A stretch of DNA of 64,000 bases from Gammaproteobacteria bacterium (GTDB lineage: Bacteria; Pseudomonadota; Gammaproteobacteria; Pseudomonadales; Halieaceae), in the NCBI GenBank assembly GCA_030427485.1, contig JAUICG010000005.1, positions 1 to 64,000 on the forward strand, read 5' to 3'. Numbering within the stretch: position 1 is the stretch's first letter; every line of letters starts with the position of its first letter. Of the stretch, positions 57,416-64,000 are shown one piece after another. The notes under the pieces are model-generated. The model did no database searches, was not told the DNA's origin, and saw only the letters and a program-made list of their open reading frames with translations. Made by a program: the position numbers and the translations under genes.

Positions 57416-58837
57416 TTAATCCGTCGTGCCCTGTATCGCCAGGTCCCTGATTTTTCGGGTGAGCGTATTGCGTCCCCAGCCGAGCAGTTCAGCGGCATCC
57501 CGTTTGCGGCCCCGGGTGTGCTGTAGGGCTACCTGTATCATCGCTTTTTCAAACAGCGGCACCGCTTCCTGCAGGATCTGTTGTTTGCCCTGCACCAGTT
57601 CATTGCGCGCCCATTTGGACAGCAGGTCGGGCCACTCCGCCTCTTCGCTGGGCTGCGGCCTGGATGAGGTCGTACCCAGTTCCGGGGGCAAATCACTCAG
57701 GTGGACTTCGCGGCCGGACGCCATCACGGTGATCCAGCGACAGCAGTTCTCCAGTTGCCGCACATTGCCCGGCCAACTCAGCCCGACCAGGAAATTCTCG
57801 GCCTCCGGCAGCAGGATTTTTGTCTCGCCGCCCAGTTCTTTCGCCGCCTGCTGGAAAAAGTACTTCATCAACCGCGGGATATCCTCGCGGCGCTCGGCGA
57901 GCGTGGGGATATGGATGCGAATCACATTCAGGCGGTGGAAGAGGTCCTCGCGAAAATCGCCCCGCTGCACCAGGTTCTCCAGGTTCTGGTGCGTCGCGGC
58001 GATGATGCGCACATCCACCGAGACCGGGATATGACCGCCGACACGGTAGAACTCGCCGTCGGCCAGTACGCGCAGGAGTCGGGTCTGGGTATCGGCGGGC
58101 ATATCGCCGATCTCGTCGAGGAAGAGGGTGCCGCCATCGGCCTGCTCGAAGCGCCCCTGCCGTTTGCTGTTGGCGCCGGTGAAGGCGCCTTTCTCGTGCC
58201 CGAATAACTCCGATTCCATCAGGTCCTTCGGAATCGCGGCCATATTGAGGGCGATAAAGGGTGAGCTGCTGCGCGGGCTGTGGCGATGCAGCGCGCGCGC
58301 CACCAGTTCCTTGCCCGTGCCCGATTCGCCGTTTATCAGCACGGTGATGTTGCTGTGGGCGAGACGGCCTATCGCGCGGAACACCTCCTGCATCGCGGGC
58401 GCCTCGCCGATAATCTCGGTGTGCGGCACATCTTCGGCGGGCTGGGGAACACTGCCCTTGCGCTCCCTGGCATGCGCCAGCGCGCGCTCGGTGACCGCGA
58501 CGACTTCATCCAGATCAAACGGTTTGGGCAGGTACTCGAATGCGCCCTTCTGATAGGCGGCAACGGCGCTGTCGAGGTCGGAGTGGGCGGTGGTGATGAT
58601 AACGGGCAGGTCCGGTAGCTGCTCCTTGATGCGCGCGAGTAACTGCAGGCCGTCCGTCCCCGGCATGCGGATATCACTGACGATAACGTCCGGCTGGCCC
58701 TGGCCAAGCTGTCTCAGCAACTCGTCGGCGTCGGCGAAACTCTCGTTTTCGATACCCGCCTGGGTCAGGGCGCGTTCCAGTACCCAGCGGATTGAGGTGT
58801 CGTCGTCTGCGATCCAGACTTTGGAATGCTTACGCAT
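57416..58837 (-). CDS. ntrC: NtrC, nitrogen-regulation response regulator
   Basis: 473 residues from ATG 58837. Receiver domain with Asp55 (VIVSDIRMPG), AAA+ sigma-54 activator domain with Walker A GESGTGKE and GAFTGA, and a Fis-type C-terminal helix-turn-helix (AAELLGWGRNTLTRKI). Activates sigma-54 promoters, probably including glnA. Starts within the end of ntrB (8-bp overlap). Confidence 0.98.
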   Translation of the reverse strand: MRKHSKVWIADDDTSIRWVLERALTQAGIENESFADADELLRQLGQGQPDVIVSDIRMPGTDGLQLLARIKEQLPDLPVIITTAHSDLDSAVAAYQKGAFEYLPKPFDLDEVVAVTERALAHARERKGSVPQPAEDVPHTEIIGEAPAMQEVFRAIGRLAHSNITVLINGESGTGKELVARALHRHSPRSSSPFIALNMAAIPKDLMESELFGHEKGAFTGANSKRQGRFEQADGGTLFLDEIGDMPADTQTRLLRVLADGEFYRVGGHIPVSVDVRIIAATHQNLENLVQRGDFREDLFHRLNVIRIHIPTLAERREDIPRLMKYFFQQAAKELGGETKILLPEAENFLVGLSWPGNVRQLENCCRWITVMASGREVHLSDLPPELGTTSSRPQPSEEAEWPDLLSKWARNELVQGKQQILQEAVPLFEKAMIQVALQHTRGRKRDAAELLGWGRNTLTRKIRDLAIQGTTD

Positions 58838-59891
58838 GTTGAACTTCCATAGGTAAATAAAAGGTGAACCGGGTTTCGCCAGGACTGCTTTCGCACTCCA
58901 TGGTGCCCCCGTGGCGATTAATGACAGACTGGGCGATAGACAGGCCCAGGCCGGTTCCCCCGGCGCGGCCCGTGACCATGGGCGCAAACACGGAGGGCAG
59001 CAGATCCGCCGGGATACCCGGCCCGTTGTCGATAATATCGACCCGGCAGACCAGGCGGTGTAGTTGCGTTCCCACGGTGAACTGGCGCTGCGAGCGAGTG
59101 CGTACCATGATCCTGCACTCCTCGGGGCTGGCGGCGGCCTGCACGGCATTGCGCATGATGTTAAGTACCGCCTGGATCAGCTGGGCGCGGTCACAGGGAA
59201 ACTCCGGCAGGCTGGGATCGTAATCCCGCATCACGGTCACGCGGTGGTCGGATTCCGCGTCGATCAGGCGGCGTACGTGCTCCAGCACCTCGTGGATATT
59301 CAGCGGCCGCAGTTCCAGTTGGCGGTTGGGCCCCAGCAGCCTGTCCACGAGATCGCGCAACCGGTCAGCCTCGCGGATGATGATTCCGGTGTACTCGGCA
59401 AGTTCTTCGTCCGCCAGTTCCCTGGCCAGCAACTGGGCGGCTCCCCGCACCCCGCCGAGCGGGTTCTTGATTTCATGGGCCAGCCCGCGGATGACCGCGC
59501 GGCTGGTTTCCTGTGCGTGCTGCAGGCTCCCTTCCCGGCTGATCCTGAGCAGTCGGTCCACCGCCAGCAGCTCTACCAGCAGCCCGTTGCCCCCCTCGTT
59601 CGCGGAAAACGGGGTGATGATGATGTCGACGTGTATCTCCTGCCCGGACAGCAGCGTGAGGGTAACGCTGCGACTGGCGTGCGGGCTTTCACTTTCGAGC
59701 ACCTGTGTCAGGTACCCCAGCCATTCCTCGGCGTCGAGCAGCAGTTTTCCGGCGTTTACGCCAAGGCAACGCGCTTCCGAGGTATCCAGCAGGGCCTGTC
59801 CGGAGGCATTCAGCGCGGTGACCCTCAGGTCACCATCCAGTACCAGTACGCCGGTACTGATACTGTCCAGTATGCTCGATTCCAGATTCAT
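58830..59891 (-). CDS. ntrB: NtrB, nitrogen-regulation sensor histidine kinase
   Basis: 353 residues from ATG 59891. PAS domain (residues about 10-110), H-box VIRGLAHEIKNPLGG, and ATPase boxes N (NIMRNAVQAA), G1 (DNGPGIP) and G2 (GTGLGLSI). Cytoplasmic. Phosphorylates NtrC under nitrogen limitation. Confidence 0.97.
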   Translation of the reverse strand: MNLESSILDSISTGVLVLDGDLRVTALNASGQALLDTSEARCLGVNAGKLLLDAEEWLGYLTQVLESESPHASRSVTLTLLSGQEIHVDIIITPFSANEGGNGLLVELLAVDRLLRISREGSLQHAQETSRAVIRGLAHEIKNPLGGVRGAAQLLARELADEELAEYTGIIIREADRLRDLVDRLLGPNRQLELRPLNIHEVLEHVRRLIDAESDHRVTVMRDYDPSLPEFPCDRAQLIQAVLNIMRNAVQAAASPEECRIMVRTRSQRQFTVGTQLHRLVCRVDIIDNGPGIPADLLPSVFAPMVTGRAGGTGLGLSIAQSVINRHGGTMECESSPGETRFTFYLPMEVQHA

Positions 59892-60158
59892 CCCTGCCTC
59901 ATAGTTGGGCTGTGCGGCTGCGCCGGTGCTGCCCCTGAATTCAACCGGCCCCGGCGTGGGGCAACCCGCCCACTGCCGACCCCTAATGCACAAGCAAAAA
60001 TGAAGCCAGAATGAGATACGCTCCCAAAAAATTTCCTGACGCCTGAATATAAGGTTCCAAGTAGAAGTTAGTACTTACTATAACCGTCTTTCAGGCGCTG
60101 CGAGCACCCCGGGGGTGGTTCGGGCCGTGAGTGCGAGGCGGTCGCTCCCGCGCCGCAC

Positions 60159-60173
60159 GCACCATTATGGTGC
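60159..60173 (-). promoter_or_regulatory. Near-perfect NtrC-type palindrome upstream of ntrBC
   Basis: GCACCATTATGGTGC matches the NtrC consensus GCACC-N5-GGTGC with perfect arms. It is 268 bp upstream of ntrB and 46 bp left of the DUF4124 stop. No clear sigma-54 core was found next to it. It suggests autoregulation of ntrBC. Confidence 0.55.
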
Positions 60174-60204
60174 GACACAGGTGGGCGTTTGTCCAGAGGA
60201 CTGA

Positions 60205-60741
60205 CTAGCGGTTCTTGAAGTTTGTCGAGGGGCGGTGCACGTAGACGCGCACGGGTTCGGATACCGCCTGGGTGTCGCCGGTGTTGCTGACCACGGCTAC
60301 GGTGAGGTCGTGCTGCCCGCGAAACACGTTGATCAGGTCCCACATGGTGTCCCGCTGCGGGACGCCCCAGGCGACACCGTCAACGAACAGCTGCAGACCG
60401 GCATACTTTTTCAGGGCAGGCGTCACGCTCACGCTGACTGAAAAATTGCCCGGGCCCATCGGAAAGGAGGTCTCGTCGGCGGGCGTGGTTATTTTCACCA
60501 CGTAGGGCGGTTCAGCTTCCTGTGGTTCGACACTCGCGGCAGGCGCGTCGGGCAGCGGCGTAATCTGGGGCGGCTCCACGGTATTGGTGCGCTGGAGATT
60601 GATCTGCTCCGCCGGTTGGGTGCTTGCGCCGGGTGCATCGGTAAATACCACATTGCCTTCCGCATCGGTGGTGCGATAGATCGAATCGGCCGTGCTGTGC
60701 ACAGACGCCAGCAGCAGGGCAAGCAGGAGAAATCTGGACAT
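60205..60741 (-). CDS. DUF4124-domain secreted protein
   Basis: 178 residues from ATG 60741. Signal peptide (LLLALLLASVHSTA), then the DUF4124 start IYRTTDAEGNVVFTDAP, a Pro-rich linker and a beta-sandwich-like C-terminal region ending HRPSTNFKNR. Such genes commonly sit between glnA and ntrBC in gammaproteobacteria; function unknown. Confidence 0.85.
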   Translation of the reverse strand: MSRFLLLALLLASVHSTADSIYRTTDAEGNVVFTDAPGASTQPAEQINLQRTNTVEPPQITPLPDAPAASVEPQEAEPPYVVKITTPADETSFPMGPGNFSVSVSVTPALKKYAGLQLFVDGVAWGVPQRDTMWDLINVFRGQHDLTVAVVSNTGDTQAVSEPVRVYVHRPSTNFKNR

Positions 60742-60835
60742 CAACAGGATCTCATGTGGTCGTGAATGCGCATACCCTACCAGAATTTGCCCGGATAAAA
60801 GAGCGTCAAAAACGGTAACTGTGGCGCTTTGCCGC

Positions 60836-60867
60836 AAAAAAAAGCCCGCGTGATACGCGGGCTTTTT
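60836..60867 (-). terminator. Intrinsic terminator downstream of glnA
   Basis: AAGCCCGCG-TGATA-CGCGGGCTT, flanked by A-run on the left and T-run on the right. Read leftward it ends glnA with a T-run; it is also a possible terminator in the opposite sense. Confidence 0.9.
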
Positions 60868-60885
60868 CCGGCACTTGCGCGGCGA

Positions 60886-62292
60886 CTAGACGGAGTAGTA
60901 CATCGCAAACTCAACCGGGTGCGTGGTCATATCCAGGCGCTGGACCTGCTCGGCTTTCAGTTCGATAAAGGCATCGATCATGTCGTCCGAGAAAACGCCA
61001 CCGCGGGTGAGGAATTCCCGGTCAGCGTCGAGTGCTTCCAGGGCCATGGTCAGGCTGGAAGCAACGGTGGGAATCAATTTACCTTCTTCCGGCGGCAGGT
61101 CGTACAGATCCTTGTCAGCGGGATCGCCGGGGTGGATCTTGTTCTGGATACCGTCGAGACCGGCCATCAGCATGGCGGCGAACGCGAGGTAAGGGTTGGC
61201 GGAGGGATCCGGGAAGCGAACCTCGATACGCTTGCCCTTCGGATTGGCCTCGTAGGGAATACGAATCGAAGCGGAGCGGTTGCAAGCCGAGTAGGCCAGC
61301 ATTACCGGCGCTTCGAAACCCGGTACCAGACGCTTGTAGGAATTGGTGGACGAGTTGGTGAACGCGTTCAGCGCGCGCGCGTGCTTGATGATGCCGCCGA
61401 TGTAGTACAGGGCTTCGTCGGACAGGCCGGAGTAGCCGTCGCCCGCGAACAGGTTCTCGCCCCCCTTGGCGATCGACTGGTGCACGTGCATACCGGAACC
61501 GTTATCACCAACGATAGGCTTGGGCATGAAAGTGGCGGTCTTGCCGTAGGCGTGCGCGATGTTGTGCACGCAGTATTTAAGTATCTGCACCTCGTCGGCC
61601 TTTTTCACCAGCGTGCTGAAGCGGACCCCGATCTCGCACTGGCCGGCTGTGGCGACCTCGTGGTGGTGCACTTCGATATCGAGCCCCATCTGCTCCATCG
61701 CGGCGCACATCGCGGCGCGAATATCGTGCAGCGAGTCGACCGGGGGCACCGGAAAGTAACCGCCCTTGACGCCGGGACGGTGGCCGGTATTGCCCTCTTC
61801 AAACTTGTGGTCGGATGCCCAGGCTGCCTCGTCGGAGTGAATCTTCACGCTGCAACCGCTCATGTCGACCTGCCACTTGATGTCGTCGAACACGAAGAAT
61901 TCGGGCTCGGGTCCAAAATAGGCGGTGTCACCAATGCCGGTTGACTTGAGGTAGTCTTCCGCGCGCTGCGCGATCGAACGCGGGTCGCGATCATAGCCCT
62001 GCATGGTAGAGGGCTCCGCCACGGCACAACGCAGAATCACGGTCGCATCGTCGGAGAACGGATCCAGGACCGATGTGCTGTCATCGGGAACCAGCACCAT
62101 GTCGGAGTTGTTGATGCCTTTCCAGCCGGCGATGGACGAGCCGTCAAACATCTTGCCGCCGTCGAAGAAGCCGGCAGTCACTTCCTTTGAGGGGATGGTC
62201 ACGTGCTGCTCTTTGCCGTGGGTGTCGGTGAAGCGCAGGTCGACCCAGCGTGCTTCGTTATCTTTGATCAGCTTCAGGGTGTTCTTTGACAT
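60886..62292 (-). CDS. glnA: Glutamine synthetase type I
   Basis: 468 residues, GSI-beta length. Ammonia assimilation. Motifs: [27 protein letters not shown], and the adenylylation loop DLYDLPPEE with its Tyr. Preceded by a sigma-54 promoter and NtrC-like sites and followed by an intrinsic terminator. Confidence 0.99.
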   Translation of the reverse strand: MSKNTLKLIKDNEARWVDLRFTDTHGKEQHVTIPSKEVTAGFFDGGKMFDGSSIAGWKGINNSDMVLVPDDSTSVLDPFSDDATVILRCAVAEPSTMQGYDRDPRSIAQRAEDYLKSTGIGDTAYFGPEPEFFVFDDIKWQVDMSGCSVKIHSDEAAWASDHKFEEGNTGHRPGVKGGYFPVPPVDSLHDIRAAMCAAMEQMGLDIEVHHHEVATAGQCEIGVRFSTLVKKADEVQILKYCVHNIAHAYGKTATFMPKPIVGDNGSGMHVHQSIAKGGENLFAGDGYSGLSDEALYYIGGIIKHARALNAFTNSSTNSYKRLVPGFEAPVMLAYSACNRSASIRIPYEANPKGKRIEVRFPDPSANPYLAFAAMLMAGLDGIQNKIHPGDPADKDLYDLPPEEGKLIPTVASSLTMALEALDADREFLTRGGVFSDDMIDAFIELKAEQVQRLDMTTHPVEFAMYYSV

Positions 62293-62399
62293 GTTGTGGT
62301 CTCCGTAGGGCAGTAATAGGGCCAGCTACGCCGGCCCGTGTTTTTATCCTGGCGCCAGGCAACGCAGGCGCAACAGGTGTTCTCAGAAGTCTCATTAAA

Positions 62400-62415
62400 A
62401 GCAAAAGCTGTGCCA
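62400..62415 (-). promoter_or_regulatory. Sigma-54 promoter of glnA
   Basis: Leftward text TGGCACAGCTTTTGCT fits TGGCAC-N5-TTGCW exactly. The -24 box is 62410-62415 and the -12 box about 62400-62404; it points at glnA (start 62292). It drives glnA under nitrogen limitation with NtrC. Confidence 0.85.
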
Positions 62416-62473
62416 TAAAGGCGCTTAACACAAGCTGCTGAAATTTAAAGGGTTTATCCTCACAATTACAGCT

Positions 62474-62525
62474 TGCTCACCGCTCGTGCACTCTATTGGC
62501 GCGTCATCGGAACATTTTGGTGCAA
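62474..62525 (-). promoter_or_regulatory. Candidate NtrC enhancer sites upstream of glnA
   Basis: Leftward, TTGCACCAAAATGTTCC (about 62510-62525) carries one perfect NtrC half-site, and TGCACGAGCGGTGAGCA (62474-62490) carries both half-sites with mismatches. They are about 70-105 bp upstream of the sigma-54 core, the expected distance. Confidence 0.55.
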
Positions 62526-62581
62526 TTTCCAAAATGACAGGATGGCATGAATGGTCCGCACAATTGCCGGGGCGAAGTCCG

Positions 62582-62587
62582 TATAAT
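62582..62587 (+). promoter_or_regulatory. Candidate -10 box (TATAAT) of thiI
   Basis: TATAAT lies about 36 bp before the thiI start. A -35 is not obvious. Confidence 0.4.
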
Positions 62588-62622
62588 ACCCGCCCCGATC
62601 AGACGCAATGGTTATGGCCCCA

Positions 62623-64000
62623 ATGCAATTCGTTGTCAAGTATTTCTCTGAAATCGTCATGAAGAGTAAGCCTGTGCGGCGACAGTTCGTCCGGCAACTG
62701 GAGGAAAACCTGCGTTCTGTGTTGCGCGACATCGACCCGGACGTGGTGTTGCGAAGGAGCTGGGACAAGTTGCGCGTGGCCACCGCGCTCCGCGATGAGC
62801 GGGTCCTGGCCCGGTTGCTGCAAGCGATGTGTGACACGCCGGGCGTCACCCTGGTTCTCGAGGTGCAGGAGCACCCGCTGGGAGAGCTCGACACCATCGT
62901 CGAGCAGGTGCTGCCGGTATACGCACCGCGGCTCGCGGGCAAGAGCTTCGCAGTGCGTTGCCGGCGCAGCGGGCACCATGCGTTCAGCTCCCTGGACGTG
63001 GAACGCGAGGTGGGCGGCGCGCTGCTCGCGCGAACGCAGGCGGCCGGGGTAAAGCTGAAAGACCCCGAGGTAACGGTGGAACTGGAAATCAGCGGCCAGA
63101 CATTGTTCGTGGTGGCGGGCCGCCATCGCGGCCTGGGCGGCTACCCGGTTGGCAGCCTCGACCCGGTGTTGTCCCTGATGTCGGGAGGGTTCGACTCACC
63201 GGTGGCCAGCTACCTCACGATGAAGCGCGGCATGCGGACCCACTTCCTGTTTTTTCAGCTCGGCGGGCGGGACCAGGAACTGGCCGTCAAGGAGGTGGCG
63301 CTGCACCTGTGGCAGAAGTATGGCGGAAAGCAGCGCGTACTGTTCATTACGGTCCCGTTCGAGGATGTGGTGGCGGAACTGTTGGGGAAAGTCCAGAACA
63401 GTTACATGGGGGTTATTCTCAAGCGGATGATGTTGCGCGTCGCGGATCGCCTGGCCGCCGAACTGCAGGTCGATGCGCTGGTCACCGGTGAGTGTGTCGC
63501 CCAGGTCAGCTCCCAGACCCTGCGCAACCTGTCGGTCATCGATCGCGCCGCCGAGCGCCTCGTGCTGCGCCCGCTGATCGCTACCGACAAGGAGGAGATC
63601 ATGCAGGTGGCGGAAAAGATCGGGACCGCCGTCTTTGCCGCCAATATGCCCGAGTACTGCGGCGTGATTTCGGTGGGACCGACCACGCGGGCAAAGCTGG
63701 ACCGGGTCGAGGCGCAGGAGCGGAATTTCGATATGACGATCCTGGACAGGGCGGTCGCCGGCAAGCGGCAGACGAGGATCGACCAGTTGGCGCAGGAGGA
63801 CCTGCAGCGCACCGATGTGGAAGTGTTGTCGGTGCCGCTCGCGCACGGCACCATCATTGACATTCGCCACCCCGACGAGGAAGAGCTGGCGCCGCTGAAG
63901 CTGCATGTCCCGGTGGTGAAAATACCCTTCTATGAACTACACCGCCGGGCCGCGGAGCTGGATGCGGGCAACACCTATATGCTGTATTGCGGCAAAGGGG
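62623..64000 (+). CDS. thiI: ThiI, tRNA 4-thiouridine synthetase (runs off right edge)
   Basis: About 459 codons to the window end, no stop yet. ATG 62623 is chosen; ATG 62614 or 62608 in frame are alternatives. THUMP domain first, then PP-loop SGGFDSPVA for adenylation, PEYC with the catalytic Cys, and at the right edge the rhodanese Cys in YMLYCGKG. It therefore has the long, rhodanese-bearing form that makes s4U8 in tRNA and supports thiamine synthesis. Divergent from glnA. Confidence 0.95.
   Translation, partial: MQFVVKYFSEIVMKSKPVRRQFVRQLEENLRSVLRDIDPDVVLRRSWDKLRVATALRDERVLARLLQAMCDTPGVTLVLEVQEHPLGELDTIVEQVLPVYAPRLAGKSFAVRCRRSGHHAFSSLDVEREVGGALLARTQAAGVKLKDPEVTVELEISGQTLFVVAGRHRGLGGYPVGSLDPVLSLMSGGFDSPVASYLTMKRGMRTHFLFFQLGGRDQELAVKEVALHLWQKYGGKQRVLFITVPFEDVVAELLGKVQNSYMGVILKRMMLRVADRLAAELQVDALVTGECVAQVSSQTLRNLSVIDRAAERLVLRPLIATDKEEIMQVAEKIGTAVFAANMPEYCGVISVGPTTRAKLDRVEAQERNFDMTILDRAVAGKRQTRIDQLAQEDLQRTDVEVLSVPLAHGTIIDIRHPDEEELAPLKLHVPVVKIPFYELHRRAAELDAGNTYMLYCGKG

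Overview
This window is chromosomal DNA of a high-GC gammaproteobacterium. The best guess is a marine member of the Cellvibrionales/Halieaceae (OM60/NOR5) type. The evidence is a housekeeping block at about 46.6-64 kb: tRNA-Phe, yggX, mutY, hisBHAF, ctpA, envC, gpmI, a rhodanese, grxC, secB, trmL, ntrC, ntrB, glnA and thiI. From memory this order is close to the one in Pseudomonas. The left part carries marine-type accessory genes (sulfatase, GH172-like protein, a TonB receptor remnant, many lipoproteins). The taxon is inferred and has not been searched.

Layout. 0-11.2 kb: the start of an AGCS-type symporter; a Tat-exported PhoD phosphatase; a five-gene leftward operon (porin, exported ureohydrolase, parvulin isomerase, HupE-like membrane protein, ABM-domain protein) with a divergent LysR regulator; a YkvI-like permease; an acyl-CoA synthetase; a PEP-CTERM-like protein. 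11.3-36.7 kb: an RND efflux pair, a sterol-desaturase-like oxidase, several lipoproteins and secreted hydrolases, a GST, a PapA/condensation-type acyltransferase, an SDR, a TonB receptor remnant, a DacB-type carboxypeptidase, an HPF-like ribosome factor with a small downstream gene, a TerB-like protein, a phosphoesterase, and two regulator-plus-target pairs (AraC with NmrA/DUF1772, LysR with pirin).

36.9-46.6 kb looks like a tRNA-Phe-linked genomic island. A damaged copy of the tRNA-Phe 3' half lies at about 36.86 kb, in the same orientation as the intact tRNA at 46.58-46.66 kb. Between them are an AT-richer FkbM methyltransferase flanked by divergent direct repeats, a sulfatase, an IS-like remnant, a GH172-like protein, a Fic/winged-helix protein lacking the catalytic His with its own inverted repeat, a HipBA toxin-antitoxin pair with a cluster of palindromic operators, and a broken Mrr-like restriction endonuclease. 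No integrase is visible.

46.6-64 kb is core genome. Nitrogen control is readable here: a near-perfect sigma-54 promoter with upstream NtrC-like sites precedes glnA, and a near-perfect NtrC palindrome lies upstream of ntrBC. An unusual 27-bp perfect inverted repeat fused to three 25-bp tandem repeats sits between mutY and hisB.

The most promising candidates for new biology are the porin/exported ureohydrolase/HupE operon, the Fic-HTH gene with its operator in the tRNA-Phe island, and the repeat-bracketed FkbM unit.
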